Shown: positions 47,063-58,529 of the stretch, one piece after another
How positions within the stretch are numbered: position 1 is the stretch's first letter
How the letters are laid out: each line of letters starts with the position of its first letter
Assembly: GCA_001792895.1 (NCBI GenBank)
Contig: MARA01000008.1
Span: 124,001 to 188,000 of the forward strand
Reading direction: 5' to 3'
Length of the DNA stretch: 64,000 nucleotides
Source: Lentinus brumalis
Lineage: Eukaryota; Basidiomycota; Agaricomycetes; Polyporales; Polyporaceae
Made by a program: the position numbers and the translations under genes
Notes under the pieces: generated by a model
What the model was told of the DNA's origin: nothing
Database searches by the model: none
Seen by the model: only the letters and a program-made list of their open reading frames with translations

Positions 47063-48219
47063 TCAGGAGCGCTGCGACATACGGTAGGCTGGTATCATGA
47101 TCCATTTGCTCGGGCTCTCCGTCCCGGACACCTGCTTGGAGTGGAGGTGGCTTGTGATAATGACCTGGGCCAGGCGTGCGTTTATTTTCAGCGTCTTCTG
47201 ATACGATCGGGGGTTCTCGCAGGAAATAGCGGTCGTTACGTACAATTAGGTTCGTGTCCTGGCACGCCCTGGCGAGTGTCTCCTTCAGAATGTCCATTAA
47301 GCCGCTGCGGTCTTTGTAGTCCACGAGAGATTGCACGATGAAGTCGAGAGAGTTCAGCACCAGCAGCGCAATCTGGGGAGAAGAAGCCGCACCCGCGAAA
47401 ATTTCGGGCGACGCAGGAAGAAGGTCAGGGTGCGATATCCGCGGGGATACTAATAGGAACCTCACGTTTGAATGCGCCTTCAGATAGTCGCACAGGTTCC
47501 TCAAGAAGACGACGAACTCTGTCGCTGTATGTAATGTTTGGTAATGGACGAGATCTAGTCCGTCGGCCTGTGCCGTGCGACCCGCTGGAGAAACGAAGGC
47601 GTTAATCTCGCCCAAGATGGCGCAGATGGGCAACTGAATGGACTGGCAGCGCACCGGCCAGGATTCTCTTGATGGTGGCGGGCGGCGCCATGTTCTGCAT
47701 GTCTGCCAAGTGAACTGGAATGTCAGACAAGCTAGGTTGGGGGAGGTGGTGCGATCCGACGGCGTACCGACGAAGAGCACCTCCTGGTTGGATTCGACGA
47801 ACGGCTTCACTGCGTGCGCGGCGAGCTGCTCCTTCCCGCAGCCCGCGGGGCCCATGAGCTCGAGGACGGAGCCGCGTCTGAGGCCGCCGCCCAGGAGTCT
47901 GTCCAGGGGCGCACACGCGGTGGGGTAGCGCTTGGTCGCGCCCATCATCGCAGCCGCGGATTGGGTCAAGGGAAGTGCGGCCGAGGCGCGGGTGGCCGAG
48001 AAGACGGCCTGAGAAGCCGGGAGCGGTAGGTTCAGGTCTGCGTTTGGTCGCACGGTAAGTAAGTTTGCGGGCCATCGGATAAGACGTGAGGAACGGGCCT
48101 TTGGAGAGCTGCTCGGGGGTTGAGCTAGATAGGTCGCGGACGGTGTCGTAGCCGGCACTTGCAAGCGCGGATAGAGTGGAGAGAGGGAGGGATAAGGTGG
48201 ACAGTTGCCTCCCTGACAT
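47063..48219 (-). CDS. RAD51C-like recombinase paralogue
   Basis: Minus-strand gene with about five introns, starting at ATG 48219 (MSGRQLSTLSLPLSTLSALA), the usual N-terminal helix-turn region of Rad51-type proteins. After an intron comes the ATPase core: PLDRLLGGGLRRGSVLEL, then the Walker A position GPAGCGKEQLAAHAV, then EVLFVGT/DMQNMAPPATIKRIL. Further on, ALLVLNSLDFIVQSLVDYKDRS fills the Walker B place and DILKETLARACQDTNLIV precedes the final exon (IITSHLHSKQVSG...YRMSQRS). Walker A has Glu after the Lys where Thr or Ser binds Mg-ATP, and Walker B has NSLDF. It would assist homologous recombination; nucleotide hydrolysis may be weak or absent. Exon edges near 48100 are uncertain, and an in-frame ATG at 48303 is a weaker start. 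Confidence 0.7.
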
Positions 48220-49214
48220 GGCTGGCACACGATCAGAATACGAGTCCTGAAATGGAGATTGGTTAGCTTCGGTGTAGGCAGAGAGACACAGAGTAGAAAA
48301 CATTGTATCAGCGGAGAGGCTGGATGCAGCAAGAGTTGTGCTGCTCCTGTATAAAATAGATATGTTCTTTGAGACTGGTCGTCTCTAAACGCGTATCATG
48401 GTACGTGACGGTTGGTACAGTCGTCGCTATTTGACCGACTGTAAGTCGACCCGTCCTCGTCTTCCCTTCGCTTCAGGTCTGTGTATGGTCTCGTCAAGAA
48501 GCACATAGATACCCAGTCCCACAACAAGGTTCTGCGACTCATTATTAAGCGGTCGAGGTGGGCCAAATTAGATGGTACAAGTAGAAAGCTGTCAAACAAT
48601 CCGTCATTCGCCGGATCTGACACACCTCGACAGCTTGAACGCGACCTGCAGGGCATCGATGCGCAGGGCGTTCGAGCCCCGGCCTGACAGCTCGGTTCGG
48701 GCTTGAGTTATGCTCGAGTCGCGCCGTCAGACCGTCGCAAGCCCCTTCAAGACCCTTCTTGTCAAGGCTTGCACGAGGGTTCGGCCTCACGGCTTGACGA
48801 CCTGTGGCCGGGACATCCAAGGGACTTATAATGAGGAGGGTGGAGTAGGTCCTCGACTCGTGTCACGCCGGAACGCGAACTGATTGAATACTCACTCTCA
48901 TATGTTATAAACCAGTATTAGAGATCTGAAATTTAGTGTCTTCAGGTTACTCACTTTTAGGTTGGGGTGGATAGTGGTTGAGTGGAGAGCGCGCCGCGTG
49001 CGGCGTGTTGCGTACGGGACGCGTCGGTGGCGTGGGAATTCCGCTCAGCCAAAACCAGCGGGGACGCGTCGGCCGTCGCCGGACGCTCTTCTTCCTCCAA
49101 CCCCTTCGTTCTCCTTCCCGCCTTGTTGATTTTCTTGTTTCTTGTCAGTGAAGCGTACCTTATAGTCGAATCATACCAGCATTGTTTTCTTGATCGTTCA
49201 CGAGCTCCCAAAAG
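48220..49214. other. intergenic between divergent genes, nothing recognised
   Basis: About 1 kb of shared upstream DNA for the RAD51C-like and RRM genes. No coding motif or repeat recognised. Confidence 0.45.
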
Positions 49215-50982
49215 ATGCCGCCAACGCCGAACCCTCTGTTCAAGTTCAATCGTGACGCCTTCTCAGTGCAAGTCACCAATGTCTCGGACGGAGGTGCCTT
49301 CCGTCAAGGTTGCTTTTGTCGTCCATGATTGCTGACGATATTCTCTACAGTCTCTAAGCGAGAGGTGTTCGACCTGTTCAACAGTCTCATAGGTTCGTCC
49401 CTGAGATTGCATTGCAGTCTTGTCTAGACGTGCTGACGCCACATCTGAATGACAGGCGGCATCACCAAGTGTGAGGAAGCGTACGCGGCAGGACGCAGAT
49501 ACTTTGCGTTGTCGTTCTCTACGCAGGATGCTGCCAAGTGAGTGTCGATGACTATATGCGCCCCTAGTCGTGACTGACAGGTACACTAGGAAAGCACTGT
49601 GTATGTCTGGATACAACGTCGACGGTAGTCCTTTGTAAGTGTTTTCCATCACATCCAACTGTGTCATCGCGTCCCAACACGATGCTAGAACCGTCAACGT
49701 CGCGCCTGCTCCGGATGTTCCTCGCGCCTCAAAAACCGGCAGACAACCAGATATCCGCCGCAATCTCTACGTGCTTGGACTGCCGTTTGACCTCACGAAG
49801 TCCGTACCTTGCATATATGCGCGTTTACAATACTGATGGGTGGCTTTCACAGAGCCGAGTTCGCTGAGATTTTCTCTCGTTTCGGTACTGTCGCCCACGC
49901 CGTCATCCTCGCTACGGTAGACAACGCTTCCAGGCGCCGCGGCTTCGTCGTCATGCATCGGCATCACGAAGCCAAAGCCGCCATGGATGGTTTGAACCGC
50001 AAGGACATCAAGTATGTACGTCGCCCCGCGTCACGCGTTTTTCCTGACATACCCTTCGCTAGGGGCCATATCATTGATGTCTCGTGGGCGGTAGTTCAAC
50101 GATCTGAGGGTAAGACTGTCTCCGATCCGCGTAACATGATCTCATCCTCTACTAGGCTTCCTTGACGGTGGCGACCGCGCAACCGTGCTAGCCAACTCGT
50201 CGCCTTCTCCGTCTCCTGCACCGTTCGATATGAAGACGCTCAGCCCAGCGCTCCCTCCACTGCAAGCGTCTATTGTTGTCACGCCTCCGATCGAGTGTCC
50301 GTCCGCCAGCTTCGCTGCTCAGTCGTCCGCATTGCTCGTCAAGAATCTTCCCGCTGCATTGTTCTCTCAGTTGTCTGATCTTCATCCTCTTCTTGGACCG
50401 TACGGAGACGTGAAGAAACTCGAGCTTCTGCCGCCTGCCTCCGGCGACCGCAACCACGTTTCCGCCATCGTCGAATATGGATCACCTGCTCAAGCCACGG
50501 ATGCCGCCCACGCGCTGCACGGGCAAGCCTACTCCGAGACCCCTATCAGCGTCGAGTTCGTCAATGTCGCACCCTCCCTGAACGACACGGACGGCAAAGG
50601 TGGTCTAAATCCTCACGCGCCTCCTTTCGTCGTGCCGACTGGTCTTCCTCCGAACACGGTTCTCACTTCGGTCACCCCGGTCTATCCTGGTACTGGTTTC
50701 TCACAGGCTGGTCTGGCTGCGTTCTCCAAGGGTGGTCTGGTGGCTGTCGACCCTCGATCGTTGTCTCGTTATGGGACACCTCTGCTGTATGTGCCTCTCG
50801 CCGGCGTCCGACCCAGTTCCGCCCCGACGAGGTACGTCGTATGCTGTCTTATCATGTTAGGACAGAGCGCTGAGGACTTCCACAGCCCGCGCTATGAAGC
50901 AGCTAGTCGCTACGCTTACTCCTCGACGTACCGGTTCTCCACGCCTTCTTCGCCTATCATGCGCCCTTCCTTTGTTGCTTGA
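49215..50982 (+). CDS. RNA-binding protein with three RRM domains
   Basis: Start at 49215 (MPPTPNPLFKFNRDAFSVQV), eight or so short exons, end at the TGA at 50980-50982 (IMRPSFVA). RRM1 is split over several tiny exons (FSVQVTNVSDG; VSKREVFDLFNSLIG; ITKCEEAYAAGRRYFALSF). RRM2 has RNP2-like NLYVLGLPFDLTK and RNP1-like RRRGFVVM, with FAEIFSRFGTVAHAVIL between. RRM3 has ALLVKNLPAAL and DLHPLLGPYGDVKKLELL. The tail is Pro/Gly/Ser-rich with many aromatic residues. The frame remains open across all predicted junctions. No orthologue name can be given; the architecture suggests an mRNA-binding post-transcriptional regulator. Confidence 0.75.
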
Positions 50983-52219
50983 GCCCGTTCAGACCCTCAA
51001 TCCGCCCGTACCGCAAGTGATACCCGCAATCATCGATACCCTCGCAAGTTTTCGTGCCTCGCCCTCTTCGCTCAATTTGTATCGTACTTGCCGTTTAGTC
51101 ACTTCCGGTAAGGTCCATGTCCCTACTGTGAGACGTTTGCATTGACACTTTCCTACAGGATCTGCACTTCAGACAGTGGACACCACTATGATCCCCTTTC
51201 TTTTGCTTCTTCGCAGCGTTTTGTATGGATTTTGCATGCTTCTGCTCGTCACTGGGACAATGCATTCGCTTTTGTATCGTGCATAGCCCGAATGCATGTT
51301 CAGTTCATTGAGTCGGTCGATGTGGGTAGCTCCCCTGAGAAGGCCGGTAATATTATGCGATAACAGTACGTGCTATCACGGTGAGTCGTTATGCAGATGA
51401 GCATCTGCAAGCGTGGAGGTGATACTGAAGCATGCGACGAACAACGCGGAGCAAGGTTGACATACCGGCTGAGGCAGCTTCCTGAAGGTTGAAGTACGAA
51501 GGTATGTCAATATGTCAACGATTCCCCTCTTCCCCTCTTCTGTTATGAGATAGATCGCGCAATCTGTAGACTGTACGCGAAGAAGCTCGCGGGAGTATAC
51601 TTGAAGAAGGACGTGGGGACCACGGCCGCGCGTCAACGCGCATCGCATATATACGTATGTTCCAGAATCCGTTCATGCGTCCGGCGTCGGACTAACGGTG
51701 CATGTTCAAGCCAGTCTCTCCTCCACTGTCCTGCTCGATGTGCAAGCCTATCAGCTGCATTCCCTCCCTCCCCACACACAGGCCACTGCTCAATGGTGCC
51801 ATAAGCTTATGCTGTCATAGCGAGCGCAACCTGCATGCCATTGCGGCACTGCCGAAAGGTTCACGCCACTGGTCGAAGATAAGGACCGTCGACCATCCAC
51901 ACACTGAACCCCACTCACGTACGACGAGCGGCCATGAGAAATCTCTACCAGGTGGACGTCCCAACGACTGCTCTCACGACAGCCTGTCTTTCTTCCCATG
52001 TACACCGCAATGTGGCTTGCGACATGCGCGCATGAGGCGTGAACGAGCACTGCATAGGACACCTTCAGACTCCGACTAGGACGCTCGGTGGACGTATGTG
52101 CCACGGCATCGCGATCCTCATACCCTTCACCCCCACTCAACACCACTCCTGAAGGTCAGTATCGCCTGAATTCCGCGAAAGATGCTTGTGCGGTCAATTG
52201 ATGTTCTCCAGAGTTTCAC
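50983..52219. other. intergenic, nothing recognised
   Basis: 3' region of the RRM gene and 5' region of the DUF6535 gene. No motif recognised in the short frames. Confidence 0.45.
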
Positions 52220-54393
52220 ATGGCAGATATTGCACACGTCACGAGTTCGCCCAGTCCTGACATGGACGTTGACGGTGTCGACGATCGGTACTCCACGCTA
52301 CCAACTCCTGAGGTTCGTCTGCTTTGACTACGTGCTTCACAGAGTCGCCTCATTACTATGCGCATTCTACAGCAATACCGGGAGGAGGCATACAAACGGC
52401 ACACTGACGCGGAGAGGGCTCAAGCCTGGAATGACGCTGGGGATATCGTCAAGACTTACCACACCGAGATCCTTGAGTACTGGGGAAACAGCTTGATGTC
52501 AACCTCATATTTGTAAGTCCTCCATCCGGTAGTATGTCGGATTCATATTGAGTATGCACCCGTGAACAGGCCGGCCTCTTTTCTGCGGTTATTACCGCAT
52601 TCACCGTGCAATCATACCAACTGTTGCAACCCGCACCGACCGATGCTTCTTTGGCGGTCTTGCAGCAAATCTCCTCGCAGATCAACAGCTTTACCGTCAA
52701 CCCTTCCTTCGTGAACTCTACTCATTCCGCGCAGTCGGTTGAGGCGCTGCAGTCCAAGGTCTTCCGACCGTCTACGGCGGCGGTCTGGATCAACGTGCTG
52801 TGGTTTCTCAGCCTGCTCTTCAGCGTGGTGGCCGCCCTCATTGCCTTGACGATCAGGCAAAGCCTGTACATGTCCGGAGTAGGGATCACCGGAGATCTAA
52901 GGGTACAGGCGAGACATCGTCAGTACCGCTTGGATGGTCTCCTCTCATGGGACGTTGAGACCTCTGTCGCCTGGGTATCGGTTGCCCTCCAGTCATCCGT
53001 TGCCTGCTTCCTCGCGGGCTTAATCATCTTTTCGTGGGATTTGAACCGGTTCTTAGCCATTGCGGTGACCATTCCAGCCCTGGCGGCCTTGCTGTTCATC
53101 GGCATCTTGTACACCCTGGTACCGTTGTGCAGCCCAGGATGCCCTTATCGTTCAATACTTTGGGATTTTATCTTCAAGTACTGGGCGACAGTCGGGTCGC
53201 AGATGGTCTATCTTGGGAATTGGTCCCTGGTCTTCATGCCCGCCGACTTCGTTGTCCTTTTGAAGTCTCCCCGTATAAACCTGGTGTTACAGTACGTCAA
53301 GTCCTCTGTCGAGCTTGCGTTCTCCAACCATCCACTTGTTTCCCTCGAAGAATGCTTGAAGACGGCCAGGACCATGCGCAGACCCGGAGCGACCGTGGCG
53401 CTCGAGTTCATGCGCTGGGATGCAATTGAACGGATCGTTACTTCTCATCCTCGAGCTTCTCAGGCCCTGGACAGAAACATCGCTGTCACAGCGTACACCG
53501 CAACATCGGGCGACCTAGCGAAGGCGCCGATATTCTACGCCGATCTCGGTCATGAACAAGTTCCAGGATATTGTCGCGACATCTGGAACGCACTCCAAAC
53601 CACGCATTGGCGTATTCAATACTGGGGACACTCATCGCAGCCCATCTTGACAGCCTTCCAACATGTTCTCATTTCCGCACTCCGGTTTATGCTGTCTACA
53701 GACATCTCCTCCAGAGATGACGGATGGGTTGGTGGAGTACTGTCTCTGTTGGATATATGGTGTTGTATGCCAGCGGTTCCTCCGGACGATGATTGTGTTT
53801 GCGTGGAGACGATGTTATCCATCATCACGGAGACACGCAGTGCGAAGCTGGCAAATTGCGCGTTCAAGGGCATACTACGCGTACTCTGTAGCGCGGACCA
53901 CCTTGACCACTCCCCAAGAATCGTCTATACTGGTGTGTTGCAATTTGTTACAAATCAAGAATTCAAAATTGACAGTTCGACCATAGCTCTGGCCGCTGCG
54001 GATGAGTGGATTACTCGTGATGGGACTGCAGATGGTGGCAGCGAGTCAGATCGTGATGTCTGCCTTCATGCTGCCGAAATCGTCGCCCATTATATCCTGC
54101 ACCCTACATCTGCGGACCTGCATCCCTCTCCTGGGCCCACACAACATGCCGCCACACCTGCAGGGGGGACGACCCTCGAGAAGTTCTGGGTCATCTTGAA
54201 CAGATGGAAAACATCCGAACCCCCGCTCTTGGACCAGTTCCACTGCGGCGATCCGACTCTCTGCAATTCACTCGCTGTTGTCCTGTTTGCTCTCAAACGG
54301 ATCGGACTTTCTATCGACTCTCTTGAGGCGAATGGTCTCCCTCCTCGGGTTGAAGAGGCCTTGAAAAGGCTTGAGAATCAGGGAAGAAAGTAA
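52220..54393 (+). CDS. DUF6535 multi-pass membrane protein
   Basis: Exon 1 (52220-52312) starts MADIAHVTSSPSPDMDVDG; exon 2 (52343 to about 52512) has YREEAYKRHTDAERAQAWND and should end KQLDVNLIF; exon 3 (52570-54393) opens AGLFSAVITAFTVQSYQLLQ, the DUF6535 signature. Hydrophobic helices follow: VWINVLWFLSLLFSVVAALI, SVACFLAGLIIFSWDL and FLAIAVTIPALAALLFIGIL. A roughly 400-residue soluble C-terminal domain comes after. Joining exons 2 and 3 in frame requires one extra A in the GGGGAAA run at 52482-52488, so one base appears deleted. Paralogous to the gene at 17169-19170; exon 3 here is intact and long. An intron could begin at the GTAAGT overlapping the stop, extending the protein. Function unknown; the family is greatly expanded in Agaricomycetes. 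Confidence 0.7.
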
Positions 54394-54893
54394 GTGGGTT
54401 ATACTATATATCAGACTAGTCAGGGTGTAGATTCTGACTCGCGCATTTGCCTCAATCAGTCGGGAATCCACACCGCTTGCAGGATGGGTGGCACACGAGA
54501 GAGAATCTATCACGAGGAACGCGCGTTTTGCCTTCTACAGCGAAGCTAGCTTGGCCCGACAGTCGATGTCTGCCAAGAGCTTCCTCCTAGTCTGACTGTC
54601 ACAGTAATTCCTTGCTCATGTCTGGGGAGGATAGTTACTTGAACTCTTGTGCATACATGCGGTTGACAACTTGACCTTGAAATTAGTCCGGCAACGTCCA
54701 AGGGGAGGTAGCACAGGTGTTCGCGGGCAGATACGATACGATTCAGGATGCGTACGCACGTCGTATGCATGAGTAGAATCGGAACGCGAGAAGTATAGAG
54801 AAGGCGGGATTATGATCTTCATGTTTTGTAAAGTATCTCACTAGTCTGCTGAGCATTAGAGGGAAAGGGTTTAAGGCTGAGCGCATATAGTCC

Positions 54894-55694
54894 TTAGTCC
54901 AAGTCGTCCTCGTCCTTGGCCGCCTTGCGGCTGGCAACACGACGCCTCTTCGGACGCTCCACATATTCGTCCTCTTCGCTATCCTCCGCCTTCTTGCGCC
55001 TTGTGGCACTGCGCTTGCGCGACGCTGCTGAAGTACTCGCGACCTTGACATCGGATTCGTCCTCTTCGCTATCCTCCGCCTTCTTGCGCTTTGGGGCGCT
55101 ACGCTTGCGTGACGCTGTCGAGGTACTTGCGACCTGATCATCGGAGACGACCTCAACGTTAGCCGCAGCGGCAACAGCTGCTCGCTTCTGCGCAGCCGTC
55201 TGCCTCGGCTTGGCTGGAGCTGAACAAGGGTCAGTAATCGAATGAATCTGCAGAATGGATCTTGAACTGACCTCGACGCTTGGGGGCAGGCGGGTCGGGC
55301 ATAGGAATGCCCCTGTACTCGCAGTACACTTCGAGTTTCTCTATCAATCTAGCATATATTCAGTCAGTCTAGAGGCGGACGAAATTTGAACGGACGACAG
55401 GCCGTACCTCGAGATACATGTCGGGCCAATGCCGTTGAGCTTCTTCAATTCGGCGGGGTGCTCGTACTTCTCTGTGCAGGACTGCAGAGCTCGAACAGCG
55501 TTCTCATAGCCTGTCGCGCGGGGTGGGCCACCCTTTATACGGTAATCTTTCTCAGCATGGAATTCTGTGGGTGAAGTGCAGCGAATGGATCCGAAACGAC
55601 GCAATAAAAATCAGTCGGTGATTGTTCTGAAAAGAGACACGTCCCACGAACCTTGGACCCACTTCAAAAACAAAGGGTTGGCACAGCGGGGCAT
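54894..55694 (-). CDS. MUS81-like protein, N-terminal part only
   Basis: Four exons run from ATG 55694 (MPRCANPLFLKWVQ) to the TAA at 54894. Exon 2 (from 55565) continues EFHAEKDYRIKGG, then YENAVRALQSCTEKYEHPAE and LKKLNGIGPTCISR. Exon 3 gives LIEKLEVYCEYRGIPMPDPP. This is the N-terminal helix-hairpin-helix domain of the structure-specific nuclease MUS81, including NPLFLKWVQ and GIGPTCISRLIEKLE. The last exon is a basic/acidic tail containing two copies of a unit of about 25 residues (KVASTSAASRKRSA..RRKKAEDSEEDE), then RPKRRRVASRKAAKDEDDLD and a stop. The ERCC4 nuclease (GDxxERKxxxD) and winged-helix domains of a full MUS81 are absent, and no trace lies in the 500 nt downstream. It could bind DNA or SLX4 partners but not cut DNA. 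Confidence 0.65.
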
Positions 55695-55826
55695 ATTAGT
55701 TGACTGGTTGTGGCTATGGTCAAGTTGTCGTCGTTGCCAACGACGCCGACGCGCCTTCTGTTTTCAGCAGGAGTTTCTCAGGACGTCTGCTGCACTCTTA
55801 GATTGTGTTCTTACGCTCCGTCACAA

Positions 55827-55897
55827 GCATTAATGGGGTAGTGGTAACCTGGGTCGTTGCCATCGACCCGCCGGGGGTTCGATTCCCCCTTAATGCA
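55827..55897 (+). tRNA. tRNA-Gly (anticodon GCC)
   Basis: A complete 71-nt cloverleaf without intron. The acceptor stem GCATTAA/TTAATGC has seven pairs with discriminator A. The D arm is GGGT-AGTGGTA-ACCT. Anticodon stem GGTCG/CGACC closes loop TTGCCAT with anticodon GCC. The T arm GGGGG-TTCGATT-CCCCC is perfect. A- and B-box sequences (GGGTAGTGGTAAC; GGTTCGATTCC) are canonical. Confidence 0.93.
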
Positions 55898-56108
55898 AGT
55901 TGTTCTCTGTGACGCTTTTTCCATAGCGCGATCATGTGGCCGCGTGATGCCGGTTGCACTGTCGGGGAGTTGGGCCCGTTGTGGCACTGGCAGGTCGGTG
56001 CGCATCTCTCTCTTGTCTTCCATCTGGGCTGCTGGCTTTCACGTTCCAGGTCGTCTGTACACGCTCGCTCATCGCGTCTGTCTCTACTACTCTCCTCTAC
56101 TCTCCGCC

Positions 56109-58529
56109 ATGTCTTTCAAGCTCTCCATCCCCCTCGTCGTCTCGCTTCTCGCCTCGTTCTCGGCTGTCTCTGCCCAAACACAATGGTGCGCACTGCGCAT
56201 GTCGAGGACTGGACAAGACATATGAACTCTTCCACTCTTCACAGTAATGCCACCTCGTTGTGCCCGTCTTCGGCACCGTGCTGCAGTGAGTAGCCTTCTC
56301 GCACTCCTGCTTCCCCGCATCTAACCCGCACGCTTCTCAGGTGAATTCGGCTTCTGCGGCACTGGAGACGTATGTGTCCCTCGCCTGACACAAGCTGTCA
56401 ATGCGATCGCAGAGACTGACGGCCAGCGCAGTTCTGCTTGGGCGGTTGTAACCCGCTCGCGTCCAATACCCTGACGTCCTGCATGCCGGAGCCCGTCTGT
56501 CAAAACGCCAATGTACGTGTGTTTCCGTCTTTGTTCTGTTCGCCATGTTCGTATTGCCCTGGACTCGAGGGTTTCTCGGCCCCGTCGCGCACGTCGTCTA
56601 CCCATTCCGCCGTCCCCGCCACCGCCACCTATGCACCGCCCAAATAGCGCCGTGCGGGAGGCCGAGCGGTATCACTACGCCTGGCGTGTTCAACGAGGCG
56701 CATAGCCAGGTTCGACGAAACGGCGGTCATGCGCGCATTGGGGGCTATCACATGTTCCCCGTGTCCGGAACGAGTGCCAGCCGGGACCTCTCCTGCGTAA
56801 CCTGGGCGCGTCGTTGAATCATTGCCGCGCTGAACGAAGGTCTTGCACGCCACGACGGTCGCTGTCATGTTGCTTGTGCTGTTGTTTCACCTCTTCGTGT
56901 ACAGCCGGCAGAAGCTTGTATGCTGCGGAGATGGCACGGCCGATTCGGCATACGCTTGGAGACGCAGCCAAGGAATTGACTGATCTTCCACATTTTGGCG
57001 ATGATCTCACTTGCCGCGTCCTTGAGGCTTACTGAGGCCACTCAGCTGGCCCGGTGACCACAAGGGATATGATACCGATGTTTTCTCGTGCCGTTCACTA
57101 GGGACCACCAAACCGTAGGGCACACGCAGAGTCACAACAATCCGGGTGCTGCCCACACTGGCCAGAAATCTGGGGGTTCCGCAGAGCTCTCTGCCGCGGG
57201 GCGGGAGCGATCAGAGGAGTGCTGGTCCGATGAGACCTCCCTGGTTGAGTCGACTCCTGGAGTAGCTGGCGGCGGGCTGAAGCTCCCATTACTCTCCCAG
57301 ACGGCCTTGCTCATGTCGATAGTCTTTTGAAGGCAAGGCCTTCTGCTATAATCTCCATGCACACACGCCGTGGTTCGGGCATATCCTCTCGTTGGCGCGT
57401 TCAGCGGCTCGATACTGACCGAATTTCCCCTGCACAGCACACATTCAAGGACACGTCGCGCATACTGACGAACGCGACGTACTTTGACGGCAACGCGACC
57501 AAGTACGACTGGGTCGTCAACTCGGGCACGATCATCAACTCCACCGCGGGCGAGCTCGGGTTGACCCTCACCGAGGACAACGGCGGAACCCGCATCTCGT
57601 CCACCCGCTACGTTCACTACGGCACCATCACCGCCAGGCGTGCGTACCCTCCCTATGTGCCCTCGTTAAGTATCCTTACGCTCACAACCGTCCGTCAGTC
57701 AAGACGGGCAAGTGGGGCGGTGTCGTGACGGCGTTCATTACGATGTCAGACATCAAGGACGAGATCGACTGGGAGTTCCCCGGCGACCAGGTGACCGAGG
57801 GCCAGTCGAACTTCTTCTGGCAGGGCGTCATTCGTGAGTGCCCGCGCTCTCTGTGCCTAACCACAGCCTGAACGTGAGAAACAGCGCAGAAGACCGTCGG
57901 GGGCACCCACGGCAATCTCACGGACACGTTCAGCAACTACCACGACTACACGGTGCGCCCAGTTTGCGCTGCAGTAGGAACTGGAGACTGACACTGGCGC
58001 GAGCAGATCGACTGGCAGGAGGACGCGCTGACGTGGGCCATTGACGGCCAGACCGTCCGCACGCTCAAGCGGTCCGACACCACTGGCGACGACGGCGTGA
58101 GCCGCTACCCGTCCACGCCGTCCCGCGTGCAGCTCAGGTGCGTCTCTCCTCGGTGTGCTCTGCATCTATCCTGACGCACTCCGCGACAGCATCTGGCCCG
58201 CCGGGATCAACGCGTCCGGCCAGGGCACGATCGAGTGGGCGGGCGGGCTCATCAACTGGGACGACCCGGACTACAAGTCCGCCGGCCACTTCTACGCGCT
58301 CGTCGAGTCCGTGTCCATCACCTGCGCGGACTCGAAGGCGAACCCGTCCGACGCGCAGTCGTACGTGTACGGCAAGAACACGTCCGCGTTCTCCCCGCAG
58401 ATCGCGGTCTCGAACGAGACGACGGTGAACAGCGGCGCGATGGCCCTCCGCGCGCTCGCTGGCGCCGGTGGCGTGTGGACGGCGATTGGGGCGGGTGCTT
58501 TCATGGCCCTCGGTGCGCTCCTCGTTTGA
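56109..58529 (+). CDS. GH16 CRH-type chitin-glucan transglycosidase, GPI-anchored
   Basis: Cell-wall enzyme expected to cross-link chitin to beta-glucan at the cell surface. MSFKLSIPLVVSLLASFSAVSA is a signal peptide. Exons 1-4 (56109-56185, 56245-56285, 56341-56369, 56432-56512) encode the Cys-rich module CPSSAPCCSEFGFCGTGD/FCLGGCNP...SCMPEPVC. From 57438 the GH16 domain follows: FKDTSRILTNATYFDGN, VVNSGTIINSTAGELGLTL, ISSTRYVHYGTI, then the catalytic DEIDWEFPG with both glutamates and the central aspartate present. Later exons carry FFWQGVI, YHDYTIDWQEDALTWAIDG, VRTLKRS and WPAGINASGQGTIEWAGG. The C-terminus has a small-residue cleavage region (NSGAMALR) and hydrophobic tail AIGAGAFMALGALLV, typical of a GPI signal. 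The frame is intact. Intron 4 is 925 nt, unlike the other short ones. Confidence 0.9.
56513..57437 (+). other. unusually long intron 4 of the CRH gene
   Basis: Donor GTACGT at 56513 and acceptor TGCACAG at 57437 join Asn (NAN) to HTFKDTS in frame. The neighbouring introns are about 50-75 nt. No domain, terminal repeat or tRNA-like fold is visible in the extra DNA. Confidence 0.55.
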
